Shown piece after piece: positions 26,014-36,063 of a stretch of DNA of 50,651 bases; position 1 is the stretch's first letter, and each line of letters begins with the position of its first letter. The translations under genes and the position numbers were made by a program. The notes beneath the pieces are model-generated. The model saw nothing but the letters and a program-made list of their open reading frames with translations, did not search any database and had not been told where the DNA came from. The stretch comes from an uncultured Clostridia bacterium (GTDB lineage: Bacteria; Bacillota; Clostridia; TANB77; CAG-508): contig CALXVM010000015.1 of NCBI GenBank assembly GCA_944392105.1, forward strand, positions 1 to 50,651, written 5' to 3'.

Positions 26014-26988
26014 ATGGAAAAGTTAATTAGTATAGTATTACCAATATATAATGTAGAAAAATATATAGAAAAATGTATGGATAGTGTATTAAATCAAACT
26101 TATAAAAATATAGAAGTTATTTTAGTTGATGATGGCTCACCAGATAGGTGTCCTAAAATTTGTGAGGAATATGCAAAAAAAGATAATAGAATTAAGGTTG
26201 TTCACAAAGAAAATGGTGGGCTATCTGATGCAAGAAACGCCGGGATAAAAGTAGCAAATGGAGAATATATTACTTTTATAGACTCAGATGACTATGTTGA
26301 CAATGACTATGTAGAATTTTTATATAATACAATAGAAAAAACAAATGCTGATATTGCAATCGGTGCACATAGAGTTTTATATGATAGTGGTAAAATAATA
26401 GAAAAAGCTACACATGAGAATAGTGTATTAGAACCTAAAATAGTATTGGAAAGAATTTTATATGATGATGGAATTGACTTATCTGCTTGGGGAAAATTAT
26501 ATAAAATATCTTTATTTGAAGATATAAGATTTCCTAAAGGAAGGCTATTTGAAGATTCTGCTACAACGTATATGTTAGTAGATAAAGCTAAAAAAATAGC
26601 TGTTCATTCTGAAAGCAAATATAATTATATAATAAGGAAAGACTCTATATCGAATGCTAGTTTTTCTCCTAAAAAGATGGATTTAATAACATCAACAAGA
26701 GAGATGAGTGAATATGTAAAAAATAAGTATCCAGACTTAGAAAAAGCAGCTAATAGAAGACTCATGTATGCTTATTTATCAACTTTATCGCAACTTGCAA
26801 AATGCAAAGAAAAATATCCAAAAGAAGAAAAAGAAATGACAACATATATAAAAAAGCATGGAAACGAAATTTTAAAGGATAAAAGAGTTCCTAAAAGAGA
26901 TAAGTTCGGAATAATTTCACTAAAACTAGGCTTTAATTTTTATAAGTTTATATGGAGATTGTATTTAAAATTTACTAAAAGATTTTAA
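26014..26988 (+). CDS. GT2-family glycosyltransferase (copy 2)
   Basis: A 324-residue GT-A enzyme with all usual motifs: SIVLPIYNVEKYIEKCMDSV, VILVDDGSPDRC, ENGGLSDARNAGIK and TFIDSDDYVDNDY. Then LSAWGKLYKISLF, seen in EpsJ/CpsI-like transferases. Unlike copy 1 at 20729 it keeps the DDGS nucleotide-binding motif. It ends with a basic helix (KLGFNFYKFIWRLYLKFTKR) that may touch the membrane. SD TAGGAGA. It is the last gene of the polysaccharide cluster and is followed immediately by a large hairpin element. Confidence 0.9.
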   Translation: MEKLISIVLPIYNVEKYIEKCMDSVLNQTYKNIEVILVDDGSPDRCPKICEEYAKKDNRIKVVHKENGGLSDARNAGIKVANGEYITFIDSDDYVDNDYVEFLYNTIEKTNADIAIGAHRVLYDSGKIIEKATHENSVLEPKIVLERILYDDGIDLSAWGKLYKISLFEDIRFPKGRLFEDSATTYMLVDKAKKIAVHSESKYNYIIRKDSISNASFSPKKMDLITSTREMSEYVKNKYPDLEKAANRRLMYAYLSTLSQLAKCKEKYPKEEKEMTTYIKKHGNEILKDKRVPKRDKFGIISLKLGFNFYKFIWRLYLKFTKRF

Positions 26989-27154
26989 AAAAGAGATAAT
27001 ATATGTTTTTTGTACCTTGCTGCTCGCAACTACTTATTATCAAAATAAAAACTACATTTTTATTTTGATAGAAAGAAAGTTGCTCGAATCGCACTCCGCT
27101 TACGCTACGTTTGGTCGCTGCGCGGTACTACAAAACATATATTATCTCTTTTTT
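26987..27154 (+). repeat. 168-nt terminator-like element with nested hairpin and GC-rich insert (copy D)
   Basis: Perfect 23-bp arms (26987-27009 and 27132-27154) overlap the stop of the GT2 gene and end in a T-tract, as in a terminator. The loop holds a perfect 14-bp hairpin (27038-27051 with 27057-27070), preceded by GCAACTACTTA and followed by GTTGC, so the inner hairpin extends to a longer broken stem. Beyond it, 27080-27125 is clearly GC-richer than its surroundings (CGCACTCCGCTTACGC, GGTCGCTGCGCGG). The rest of the gene-free stretch to 27341 holds the promoter at 27252. Confidence 0.7.
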
Positions 27155-27251
27155 ATATTATGGCAAAATTCTACTTTAAAGCAAACGAAATAATTAATAA
27201 CTTTATAAGATATATAATTCTTTCAAATTATTACAATAATTTTTAAAATAA

Positions 27252-27280
27252 TTGCAAAAAATGTTTTATTAATATATAAT
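27252..27280 (+). promoter_or_regulatory. sigma-A-type promoter for the SLH protein cluster
   Basis: TTGCAA (27252-27257), exactly 17 nt, then TATAAT (27275-27280). Transcription would start near 27287, giving a ~55-nt leader before the ATG at 27342, which has the SD AAAGGAGA. Confidence 0.72.
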
Positions 27281-27341
27281 TACACTGTAAACGAGAAAAA
27301 AATTTTGAAAAAATACTAAAGAAGTTTAAAGGAGATATTTT

Positions 27342-30300
27342 ATGAAAAAATATGGTGTTTTAGCATTTATAATAATTGTTACAATTATTATAAATTTATT
27401 CTCTAGTAGTATAGTTTTATTGGCTAATTCAGAAGATATGTTAGAGCTATATGTTACAGGAAACCAAAATTATGATTATGCTTATGAAATGCTAGAACTC
27501 ATAAATAAGGAAAGAAAAGAAAATGGACTAAGCTTATTAAAAATGGATGAAAGTTTGCTTATGTCAGCAATGGAAAGAGCAGTCGAAATAGCTTTATATT
27601 TATCACATAATAGACCAGATGGGACAGAATTTAGTTCTATAAATGGAAAGATAAGTGGAGAAAATTTTACAGCAGGTGATGTGACAGTATCAAATGCAAT
27701 GGAAAATTTTATGAATTCAGATTCGCATAAATCTAATATATTAACAAAGACTTATTCGTCAGTTGGAATTGGTCATGTTACAATTAATGGAGTTAATTAT
27801 TGGGTTCAATTGTTTAGTCCATATGATGCAATAGAACCAGAGCAAAAACCAACAGGAACTAATGAAAAAACATATCGTATCGGTATATTAAAAAAATATC
27901 TTGTGTTAGAAATGAAAGATACCGAAGAAACAATGACATTAAATATTGGAGAACAGGGAAAAAGAGACATATATAACTATAATACATGGATAGATACTGC
28001 AATAGAAAATTACAATGCAAAATGGACAAGTTCTAATAGAGGGGTAGCAATTGTAGATAAAGAAGGAAATGTTACAGCTGTTAATTCAGGACATGCAACT
28101 ATAACTGCTAAATTGGATAATCAAACAGTATCTTATAATGTATATGTTCCATATGAACAGTTAGCTAGTGTGGAATATTTTGACACAACTGCTGCTATAA
28201 ATATTGCTAGTAATACAAGTAATGAGACATCATGGGATCGCACTAAAAAGGATTCTGAGACAACTATACTAGACAACAAAAATAATTTGAATTTTATATA
28301 TACAGATAATAGCTATGTTTACATACAAAGATTAAATGAGAACATGGGAGCAAGGGATACTTTAAAAATTGCTAAACGTTATCCAGTATATGGGGATACA
28401 ATTGTTGATGATGATGGTAATTATTATATTGCTTGGGGACAAAACGATACAAGCTCTGAAAGTACAGGTAAAATTACGTTTGCTATTTCTAAATATGACA
28501 ATACTGGAAAATATATAAGTTCTTATGAAAAAACTGATAGTCCAAAACCAGTGGAAAATCCACCTGCAACTGGAGAGACTGAAGAAAAGCCAGAAGAACA
28601 AACGAGAAAAGAAGAGCCAACGAAAACAATATTTGCAAATGGAACATGTAATTTGGATATTAATTCAAGAGGTATTATAGCATATAACTATGCTAAAGAA
28701 ACTAAAGCAGGAGTTCAATGTAATAGTAGTGGTTTTATAGATTCAAGTACCATGCAAGAAGCTGAGAACTATAATGAGTTTCCATATACTTCACATGCAT
28801 GGACAACAGATGTAATAGCTTTGGCAGATGGAGAATTTGCTTTTGTACAACAAGGTGACAGTAGTCAAAGAGCATATGATATAAGCCTAATTTCAGAAGA
28901 TAGTGAGGGAAAATATAAAAATTATAATAGACAATACTTTCATTTTAGAGAAGGGCTAGCACAACAAAATGGTTATTATTATACTTTTTCTAATTATGGA
29001 AGTATAGAGGATTTAAAGACTGGCGTAACATTAATTGCTAGTGCAGAAAAAACATTGTCATTATCGCCTGCAAGTAGTACAGAAAATGAGTCTAGAAATA
29101 TTTTTATACAAATACTAAAAGATGAATACTTTACAGGGCATGCTGGAGAAAAATTGACTGCTGATAGCTTTATTACAGTAGGAGAAAGAAAAGCAACAGG
29201 TACTAAAAAACAATCTAGTGGAAATGAAAAATATTTTTTAGAAGAAGGAACAACAGATTATGGGGTTAAGTGGTTAACCAATTATTCTGGGGATTATACA
29301 GTAAAAAATGTAAAAACAGTAGAACTTAATATAGATAGAGTAGCCATTTTTTATACAGTTTCTAAATTAAGAAGTTCTATAAAAGAAACAGACAAAGTTT
29401 ATTATATGATAGTAAATAATGAGGGAGATATTGAACAAGAACCGTTATTACTTGAAAAAGGTATGCTACCTGGAAATTCTAAACCTGTATATTATGCAGG
29501 GTATGTATATTTTACTATTTCAGATGGAACTAACAAATTAAGAACATACAAAATAAATACTACAAAGACTCAAGATAAAACTTTAATAACAGTAGAAGAT
29601 AAAGAAAGAATTGAGAGTGGAAAGAATAAATTTAATATTAATGCAACAGTTAATAATAATGCTGTGTTAGAATATAGAACTACAAATTCATCTGTTTTGG
29701 AAGTTGCTAGCGATGGTACTGTTACGCCAAAACAAGAAGGAGAAGCAGAAGTTATAATATCTGCTAAAGGACTTCCAAGAGTAGAAGAGGTAAGAGTAAA
29801 GATAATAATAGATAATGAAGTAAGAACTGCAAGTTTAGACAGTACAAACTTAAATTTGGAAAAAGGTTCTATAGGAGAATACCTTGAGGCTACAATAGTT
29901 CCAAGTGGTATAGCCACAGATGTAATCTGGACTACTAGTAATGGAAATGTAGCAACAATATCGGAAACTTCTAATGACAATATAGTAAGAATAGTTCCTA
30001 TTAATTCAGGAACATGTACAATAACAGCATATCCAAAAGAATATCCAAATATAAAATCTACTTGTACTGTAAAAGTTACTACAAGAGTAACAGAAATAGA
30101 CCTTAAGGACTCACGAGTAATACTCGAAAGTGGAGATAAATATCAATTAAGCTGGTCTATAAATCCAAATGATGCAACTAATACTAATGTTTCATGGAAG
30201 AGTAGCGATGATAGTGTAGTTACAGTAGATAAAAATGGAGTAATAACAGGAGTTAATGATGGTGAAGCACAAATTATTGTAAGAAGTCAAGATAATTATG

Positions 30301-31568
30301 TTTTATCAGATGTTTGCGACGTAATAGTTGATACAGATAGAAAAATAACAAGTTTAGAAGTAACGCCAGAAACTATGGAATTTACATCACTAACTAGTCA
30401 AAAATTGAATGTAAAAATATTACCTGAAAATGCAAGTAACAAGACACTTGAATTTAGTTCGGACAATGAAAGAGTTGCAACAGTTACTCAGGAAGGAATA
30501 GTACAAGCGAAAGGAAGTGGTAGTACAAAAATTAATATAAGAACAACTGATGATAGCAATATTTCTAAAACTGTTAATGTAAAAGTTAATATAAAGTGTA
30601 CATCAATTTATACAGAAAAAGAAAAAGTTGAGATAAACGGGAAGAACTCTACTTATTTACGTGCTTATGCTATGCCTACAGAAGCATCAAATCCAAGATT
30701 AAATTATAGTATAAAAGATACTTCTATTGCTACTATAGACCAAACTGGTTATATAAAACCTTTGAAAAATGGAACTACAACAATAGTTATAAAAACAACA
30801 GATGGAACGAATATAATTAAAGAAGTACCACTAACAGTAACAGGAATAGCAGATGGAGGAGGAACAGAGCAAGGTGGTGGAGACGACGGAAAAGACGATG
30901 AAGATGACGACGATAAAGAAGACCCTAACCCAGGTGAAGACCCTGATGATGATAAAGATGAACCAGGAAAAGATGATGAAGATGATACTGGTGATGACAC
31001 AGAAATAACAACAGAGTTACCTTTTAGAGATGTAAAGAAAGGCGATTGGTATTATTTGGCAGTAGAATATACATATAAAAACGGAATAATTTCAGGAGCA
31101 ACAGCAACAGAGTTTAGACCAAGTGCAAAAATAACAAGAGGAATGATTGTTACTATTCTTTGGAGAATGGAAGGCTCGCCAAAAGTAACAGGAGTAAAAG
31201 ATTTTACAGATGTAAAAGGACAATATTACTATGATGCAGTAAGATGGGCAGCAAAATATGGAGTAGTAAATGGCTATGGAGATGGAAGATTTGGACCAAA
31301 TGCAAATATAACAAGAGAGCAGCTTGCAACAATACTATGTAATTATGCAAAATATAAAAATCAAAATGTAAATTTATCTACAGATACAAGCAAGTATAAA
31401 GATTGGAATAAGATATCAAGTTTTGCAAGAAATTCTATGAGCTGGGCTGTTGCAACAGGAGTAGTAGCAGGAAAAGAAAATGAGACTAAAATAGATCCAC
31501 AAGGAACATCCTCAAGAGCAGAGGCAGCATGTATGATATATAATTATTGCACAAAGATAGTATATTGA
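27342..31568 (+). CDS. giant SLH surface protein 1: CAP + middle domain + Big2 repeats + 3 SLH
   Basis: A 1408-residue secreted protein. Signal peptide about 1-30; CAP/SCP domain about 47-165 (ELINKERKENGLSLLKMDES, GVNYWVQLFSP); one Big2 domain about 197-272; a ~480-residue middle region with Trp/Tyr/Gly strands (DGNYYIAWGQND) that may be a beta-propeller; five Ig-like Big2 domains about 760-1167; an acidic Asp/Glu/Gly linker about 1170-1224; three SLH repeats 1226-1408 (ITRGMIVTILWRMEG, ITREQLATILCNYAKY, SSRAEAACMIYNYC). SLH repeats anchor proteins non-covalently to wall polysaccharide. Big2 domains act as a stalk and CAP domains are secreted modules of varied function. First and largest of six SLH genes. 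The linker may bind Ca2+ or act as a charged spacer (inference). Confidence 0.9.
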   Translation: MKKYGVLAFIIIVTIIINLFSSSIVLLANSEDMLELYVTGNQNYDYAYEMLELINKERKENGLSLLKMDESLLMSAMERAVEIALYLSHNRPDGTEFSSINGKISGENFTAGDVTVSNAMENFMNSDSHKSNILTKTYSSVGIGHVTINGVNYWVQLFSPYDAIEPEQKPTGTNEKTYRIGILKKYLVLEMKDTEETMTLNIGEQGKRDIYNYNTWIDTAIENYNAKWTSSNRGVAIVDKEGNVTAVNSGHATITAKLDNQTVSYNVYVPYEQLASVEYFDTTAAINIASNTSNETSWDRTKKDSETTILDNKNNLNFIYTDNSYVYIQRLNENMGARDTLKIAKRYPVYGDTIVDDDGNYYIAWGQNDTSSESTGKITFAISKYDNTGKYISSYEKTDSPKPVENPPATGETEEKPEEQTRKEEPTKTIFANGTCNLDINSRGIIAYNYAKETKAGVQCNSSGFIDSSTMQEAENYNEFPYTSHAWTTDVIALADGEFAFVQQGDSSQRAYDISLISEDSEGKYKNYNRQYFHFREGLAQQNGYYYTFSNYGSIEDLKTGVTLIASAEKTLSLSPASSTENESRNIFIQILKDEYFTGHAGEKLTADSFITVGERKATGTKKQSSGNEKYFLEEGTTDYGVKWLTNYSGDYTVKNVKTVELNIDRVAIFYTVSKLRSSIKETDKVYYMIVNNEGDIEQEPLLLEKGMLPGNSKPVYYAGYVYFTISDGTNKLRTYKINTTKTQDKTLITVEDKERIESGKNKFNINATVNNNAVLEYRTTNSSVLEVASDGTVTPKQEGEAEVIISAKGLPRVEEVRVKIIIDNEVRTASLDSTNLNLEKGSIGEYLEATIVPSGIATDVIWTTSNGNVATISETSNDNIVRIVPINSGTCTITAYPKEYPNIKSTCTVKVTTRVTEIDLKDSRVILESGDKYQLSWSINPNDATNTNVSWKSSDDSVVTVDKNGVITGVNDGEAQIIVRSQDNYVLSDVCDVIVDTDRKITSLEVTPETMEFTSLTSQKLNVKILPENASNKTLEFSSDNERVATVTQEGIVQAKGSGSTKINIRTTDDSNISKTVNVKVNIKCTSIYTEKEKVEINGKNSTYLRAYAMPTEASNPRLNYSIKDTSIATIDQTGYIKPLKNGTTTIVIKTTDGTNIIKEVPLTVTGIADGGGTEQGGGDDGKDDEDDDDKEDPNPGEDPDDDKDEPGKDDEDDTGDDTEITTELPFRDVKKGDWYYLAVEYTYKNGIISGATATEFRPSAKITRGMIVTILWRMEGSPKVTGVKDFTDVKGQYYYDAVRWAAKYGVVNGYGDGRFGPNANITREQLATILCNYAKYKNQNVNLSTDTSKYKDWNKISSFARNSMSWAVATGVVAGKENETKIDPQGTSSRAEAACMIYNYCTKIVY

Positions 31569-31710
31569 ATTAAATAAATAAAAAATAATAAATATAAAAT
31601 GTATAAAATTATAACTAAGTTAAAAAATTAAAAGAAAAATATGTTATGCTAAAAAATATTTTATTAATGATATTATATTTAAAAAATTATTTTATATAAG
31701 GGGGATTATT

Positions 31711-33201
31711 ATGAAAAAATTAAAAATTTTTACAGTTGTCATTATAATAATAATTTGCTTGAGTTTAAGTGTAACATCATTTGCAGCAGAGAACATAGAG
31801 GTTAATTCTTCTAGTAGTTCAAATGAAGTGACTGGAATTATAGGTGATGCAATAACAATAGATAGTGAAGTTACTGTAGGCACTGATATGAAGGCTAAAG
31901 CTGCACAAAGCTATAATCCATATCAAATATATAATGTATATGTAAAAGGAACTAGCAATTATACTTATGCATATGAAGTGCTAGACATAGTAAATGCAGA
32001 AAGAAAAAAACAAGGGTTAAATCCGCTTAAGATGGATGAAAGCTTGCTTGATTCTGCAATGATTAGAGCTGCAGAAACTGTTATATATTGGGATCATATA
32101 AGACCTAATGCAACAGAATGTTTTTCTATAAATCCCGACAAAATGAATGGCGAAAATATTGCAATTGGATGGAATTCTGGAAGTGCAACACCAGAATCTG
32201 TAATGGAAGGTTGGATGAACTCACCTGGACATAGAGCTAATATATTAACAGAATCTTTTAAGTCTATAGGGGTTGGACATATTGTAGTAGACGGAGTTAA
32301 TTATTGGGTACAATGCTTTGGACAAGGCGAAGCGGTAGAACCTACTAAAAAGCAAACAGGAAGTGTTACTAGAACAAATAAAGTCGAAGTTGTAGATGCT
32401 GCAATTTGGCTTAGTACAAAATATACAAGTGATGTAACAATAAAAATAGGAGAACAAACTAGTAGGCAAATATATACAAATAATACGGTATTTAATGTAG
32501 CAATTGAGAATAATAGTGCAAAATGGACAAGTTCTAATGAAAAAGTAGCAACAGTAGATGCTTATGGAAAAGTTACTGGAGTAGGAGTTGGAGATACAAC
32601 TATAACTGCAAACATTGGAGCTGAGACAATATCATATAATTTACACGTGTTATTACCTTTTGTAGATGTAAAAAAGAGCGATTGGTATTATAGCTCAGTA
32701 GAGTATACATACAAAAATGGAATAATATCAGGTGCAACAGATACGGAATTTAGACCAAGTGCAAAAATAACAAGAGGAATGATAGTAACAATACTATGGA
32801 GAATGGAAGGTTCACCAAAAGTAACAGGAGTAAAAGACTTTACAGATGTAAAAGGACAGTATTACTATGATGCAGTAAGATGGGCAGCAAAATATGGAGT
32901 AGTAAATGGCTATGGAGATGGACGCTTTGGACCAAATGCAAATATAACAAGAGAACAATTAGCAACAATATTATGCAATTATTCAAAATATAAGAAGAAA
33001 TACTCAAATGCAACAGTAGATACAAGCAAATATAAAGATTGGAATAGAGTATCAAGTTATGCAAGACAATCTATACAATGGGCGATAAAAACAGGAGTAA
33101 TAACAGGAAAAGAAAATGGAACAAAAGTAGACCCACTAGGAACAGCAACAAGAGGAGAGGCAGCAGTAATGATATATAATTATTGTACTAAGGTAAAATA
33201 G
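31711..33201 (+). CDS. SLH surface protein 2: CAP + Big2 + 3 SLH
   Basis: A 496-residue secreted protein, a compact version of its neighbour. Signal peptide ending near SVTSFAAEN; CAP domain about 84-205 (DIVNAERKKQGLNPLKMDES, GWMNSPGHRANILTESFKSI, GVNYWVQCFGQ); one Big2 domain about 235-310; SLH about 314-496. The CAP and Big2 parts are close to those of the 1408-residue protein, so one arose from the other by duplication plus loss or gain of the middle modules (inference). The CAP His-rich pattern (WDHIRP, GENIAIGW, GHRANI) is kept. SD AGGGGGA. The next gene starts 26 nt downstream, so the two are probably co-transcribed. Confidence 0.9.
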   Translation: MKKLKIFTVVIIIIICLSLSVTSFAAENIEVNSSSSSNEVTGIIGDAITIDSEVTVGTDMKAKAAQSYNPYQIYNVYVKGTSNYTYAYEVLDIVNAERKKQGLNPLKMDESLLDSAMIRAAETVIYWDHIRPNATECFSINPDKMNGENIAIGWNSGSATPESVMEGWMNSPGHRANILTESFKSIGVGHIVVDGVNYWVQCFGQGEAVEPTKKQTGSVTRTNKVEVVDAAIWLSTKYTSDVTIKIGEQTSRQIYTNNTVFNVAIENNSAKWTSSNEKVATVDAYGKVTGVGVGDTTITANIGAETISYNLHVLLPFVDVKKSDWYYSSVEYTYKNGIISGATDTEFRPSAKITRGMIVTILWRMEGSPKVTGVKDFTDVKGQYYYDAVRWAAKYGVVNGYGDGRFGPNANITREQLATILCNYSKYKKKYSNATVDTSKYKDWNRVSSYARQSIQWAIKTGVITGKENGTKVDPLGTATRGEAAVMIYNYCTKVK

Positions 33202-33227
33202 AAAAATAAAGTAAAGGGGGTTTTTAA

Positions 33228-35834
33228 ATGAAACTTGGAAAATTTCTAGCCAGTTTAGTAATTATACTACTAATACTTATTTATATACTTCCTGTAACAT
33301 CTTTAGCAGCGACAAGTAATAATGGTTTAGCCTCTGATGAGATATTAAAATTTAGAAATTATACAATAAAAAAGACCACAACTATAGCACAGCTTAATAG
33401 TCAATTTGGTACGCCAAAGGCAGAAGGAGAATCTGCTTTTGGTGGGAAGTCATATTCATACTGTGACAATAACTATACATGGTACTTGCATGTAGAAACA
33501 AATGCTAAAGGAGAAATTAAGGGCTTTGGATGTATAGAAGGAAATTTTGTTTCTAAAAGATATAAATATGGAGACAATGAGGAAAACTGGTATTCTTTTT
33601 TATCGGGAAGAGCAATAACAGAAGACGATTCTAATAAGGTAGTGGGTATATATGAGTATAATTGTACCTCAACAGAAGAAGACGAATATTGGAACAGATA
33701 TTTAGCAGATGGCAAATATTTATATGACCTACAAAAACATACTATTATAGTAAGCAAAATTTTGGCTAAAAAACATAATGATGATTTTCCACAAACTTAT
33801 ATAGATGAAAATTTATTTTATATAAATGAGCAATTAAAAGCTAATGGAACGGATTTATATGACTATGGAATAGCTACAGGAAAACAAAAATATATATCTT
33901 TAATAACTGCTGGAATAAGAGATTATTATTTTGAACTTCCAAATCCTCTTGGATTAGGATATGTAACAGAAAATTATAATAGAGCAGAAAATTATAAATA
34001 TCTTTTTTATGATATTAAATTAACAAGCAGTAATCCTAATAAATTTTGGTCTACAATAGTATTTATAGATCCAAGTTTCTTAGAAGAAAAACAAGAAGTT
34101 GAATTAACAGCAAAAGAAAAAGAACTATTAACTAAAGTAAAAGAAATAAGTGCGCAAGAAAAGAAGAATATAGAAGCAGCTAATGAATTTGCAAGTAATA
34201 ATGGTGGTAGCCAATATATAATAGAGCCACAGTGTGATAACCTTCCTCTTACAGCTGGAAAATGGAATGATATGGCATTACAAGGAAGTACTGATTATAT
34301 AAATATGGCAAGAGTCGGAATGGGATTAACACCATTAAAGTTAAATGAAGATATAGTAGAATGTGCACAAAATAAGGCAGCGTTGGTTATGTATAATAGT
34401 AACCATGATTTACTAAGCGGTCATTATCCAGAACAGCCTAGTGGAGTCAGTGACGATTTTTATGATAAAGCACAGAGTTATATGAACGAAAATTTATATA
34501 TGGGAAATGTTCAATCTAGTATAACAAATGCATTAAATGATGGCTATGGAGACCCAGAAGGTTGTGGACATAGATATAATTTATTAGAACCAAGCCATAC
34601 AGAATGGGGTGTGGGTTCAGTTAGCTCAGAAATTTCATACGGAACTCAAGGAGTACATAAATTTTCAAGTTCAGGAAGTTACAATAGTGTAGAATTAGTG
34701 GCTTGGCCAAGCAATGGTATATTTCCTTTAGATATGGCTTATAATGGTATAGGAAATTGGACAGCAAAATTTTATAAGAACTATAAAGTATCAGATAAAA
34801 CAGAAGTAACAATAAAATGCTTAAATACAGGAAAAACCTATGAAATAACAAATGCAAATAAAAATAATTCAGGTAAATTTTTAAAAGCTGTTAATTCTGG
34901 TTTGCTATCTTTTAGAGATGATTCTATTGCATATGAGAGTGGAGATGTATTTGAAATTACACTACATAATGTAACTGATTCTACAGGAAAAACAACAGAT
35001 TATACATATAGAAGTGTATTTATGAGTGCATTTCAAATAGAAGAAAAAGAGGTAACAAATATTAAAGTTGATACAACAAGTGTTGAACTAGGTGTAGGAG
35101 CAACTAAAAAAGTTAATGCTATAGCAGAACCAACAGATGCAGTAGATAAATTAATGAAATTTACATCATCTAATGAAAAGGTTGCTAAAGTTAGACAAGA
35201 TGGATTAATAACTGCTACAGGTGTGGGAAGTGCCACAATAACAATTACATGTGGAAATGTAACCAAAAAAGTTCAAGTTAAGGTTAATCCATTTATAGAT
35301 GTAAAAAAATCGGACTGGTACTATAATGCAGTAGAATATACTTATCAAAGAGGAATAATATCAGGTGCAACAGAAACAGAATTTAGACCAAATGCAAAAA
35401 TAACAAGAGGAATGATAGTAACAATTTTGTGGAGAATGGAAGGTTCACCAAAAGTAACAGGTGTAAAAGATTTTACAGATGTAACAGGACAGTACTATTA
35501 TGATGCAGTAAGATGGGCAGCAAAAAATGGAGTAGTAAATGGATATGGAGATGGACGTTTCGGACCAAATGCAAATATAACAAGAGAGCAACTAGCAACA
35601 ATATTATGTAATTATGCAAAATATAAAAAGAAGAACACAAATGTAACAGTAGATACAAGTAAGTATAAAGATTGGTATAAAGTATCAAGTTATGCTAAGC
35701 CTTCAATGCAATGGGCAATAAAAACGGGAGTAGTAACAGGAAAAGAAAATGGAACAAAAGTAGATCCGTTGGGGACAGCAACAAGAGGAGAAGCAGCATG
35801 TATGATATATAATTATTGTACAAAAATAAAATAA
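33228..35834 (+). CDS. SLH surface protein 3: unknown N-domain + CAP-like + Big2 + 3 SLH
   Basis: An 868-residue secreted protein with the SD AAAGGGGG. Signal peptide about 1-28; residues 30-340 unrecognised, but the early part (IAQLNSQFGTPKAEGESAFG) resembles the CAP-associated N-terminal domain; a divergent CAP-like domain about 347-510 (YINMARVGMGLTPLKLNED, SHTEWGVGSV); a ~95-residue beta domain; Big2 about 608-687; SLH about 687-868. The CAP-like part keeps the helix-plus-His layout (SNHDLLSGHYPEQP, CGHRYNLLEP) but not the classic motifs. It ends in a clear terminator, so genes 31711 and 33228 may form one transcript. Confidence 0.86.
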   Translation: MKLGKFLASLVIILLILIYILPVTSLAATSNNGLASDEILKFRNYTIKKTTTIAQLNSQFGTPKAEGESAFGGKSYSYCDNNYTWYLHVETNAKGEIKGFGCIEGNFVSKRYKYGDNEENWYSFLSGRAITEDDSNKVVGIYEYNCTSTEEDEYWNRYLADGKYLYDLQKHTIIVSKILAKKHNDDFPQTYIDENLFYINEQLKANGTDLYDYGIATGKQKYISLITAGIRDYYFELPNPLGLGYVTENYNRAENYKYLFYDIKLTSSNPNKFWSTIVFIDPSFLEEKQEVELTAKEKELLTKVKEISAQEKKNIEAANEFASNNGGSQYIIEPQCDNLPLTAGKWNDMALQGSTDYINMARVGMGLTPLKLNEDIVECAQNKAALVMYNSNHDLLSGHYPEQPSGVSDDFYDKAQSYMNENLYMGNVQSSITNALNDGYGDPEGCGHRYNLLEPSHTEWGVGSVSSEISYGTQGVHKFSSSGSYNSVELVAWPSNGIFPLDMAYNGIGNWTAKFYKNYKVSDKTEVTIKCLNTGKTYEITNANKNNSGKFLKAVNSGLLSFRDDSIAYESGDVFEITLHNVTDSTGKTTDYTYRSVFMSAFQIEEKEVTNIKVDTTSVELGVGATKKVNAIAEPTDAVDKLMKFTSSNEKVAKVRQDGLITATGVGSATITITCGNVTKKVQVKVNPFIDVKKSDWYYNAVEYTYQRGIISGATETEFRPNAKITRGMIVTILWRMEGSPKVTGVKDFTDVTGQYYYDAVRWAAKNGVVNGYGDGRFGPNANITREQLATILCNYAKYKKKNTNVTVDTSKYKDWYKVSSYAKPSMQWAIKTGVVTGKENGTKVDPLGTATRGEAACMIYNYCTKIK

Positions 35835-35844
35835 AAAACATACT

Positions 35845-35886
35845 AATAAGTGTAATATTAATTTAATGGTTAATATTACACTTATT
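35845..35886 (+). terminator. terminator after SLH protein 3
   Basis: A perfect 17-bp stem (35845-35861 with 35870-35886) with an 8-nt loop, 10 nt after the stop codon. The 3' arm merges into TTTTAT. Confidence 0.7.
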
Positions 35887-35899
35887 TTATGAAAATATA

Positions 35900-35928
35900 T
35901 TGAAAAAAAATCTAAAAAGGTATATATT
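35900..35928 (+). promoter_or_regulatory. probable sigma-A promoter before SLH protein 4
   Basis: TTGAAA (35900-35905), a 17-nt spacer and TATATT (35923-35928). It follows the terminator and would give a ~130-nt leader to the gene at 36064. Confidence 0.5.
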
Positions 35929-36063
35929 AAAATAGCGAAGAATTTATATTTGTATGAGTAATATTAAACTTAGAATGAGTATAAAAGCATATATTACTTA
36001 TATAGTTATAAATAAAGAAATAGAGGAATGTGAATTTACTCTAAATAATAAAGGAGGATGAAA

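Noticed and set aside
30749..31000. Serine/proline-rich minus-strand ORF
   Set aside because: It is the complement of the Asp/Glu-rich linker of the 1408-residue protein.
32840..33064. Leucine/histidine-rich ORFs antisense to the SLH blocks (also at 35473, 37673, 39501 and 41359)
   Set aside because: They recur only because the SLH DNA is repeated; no SD, and composition is that of a reverse-strand shadow.
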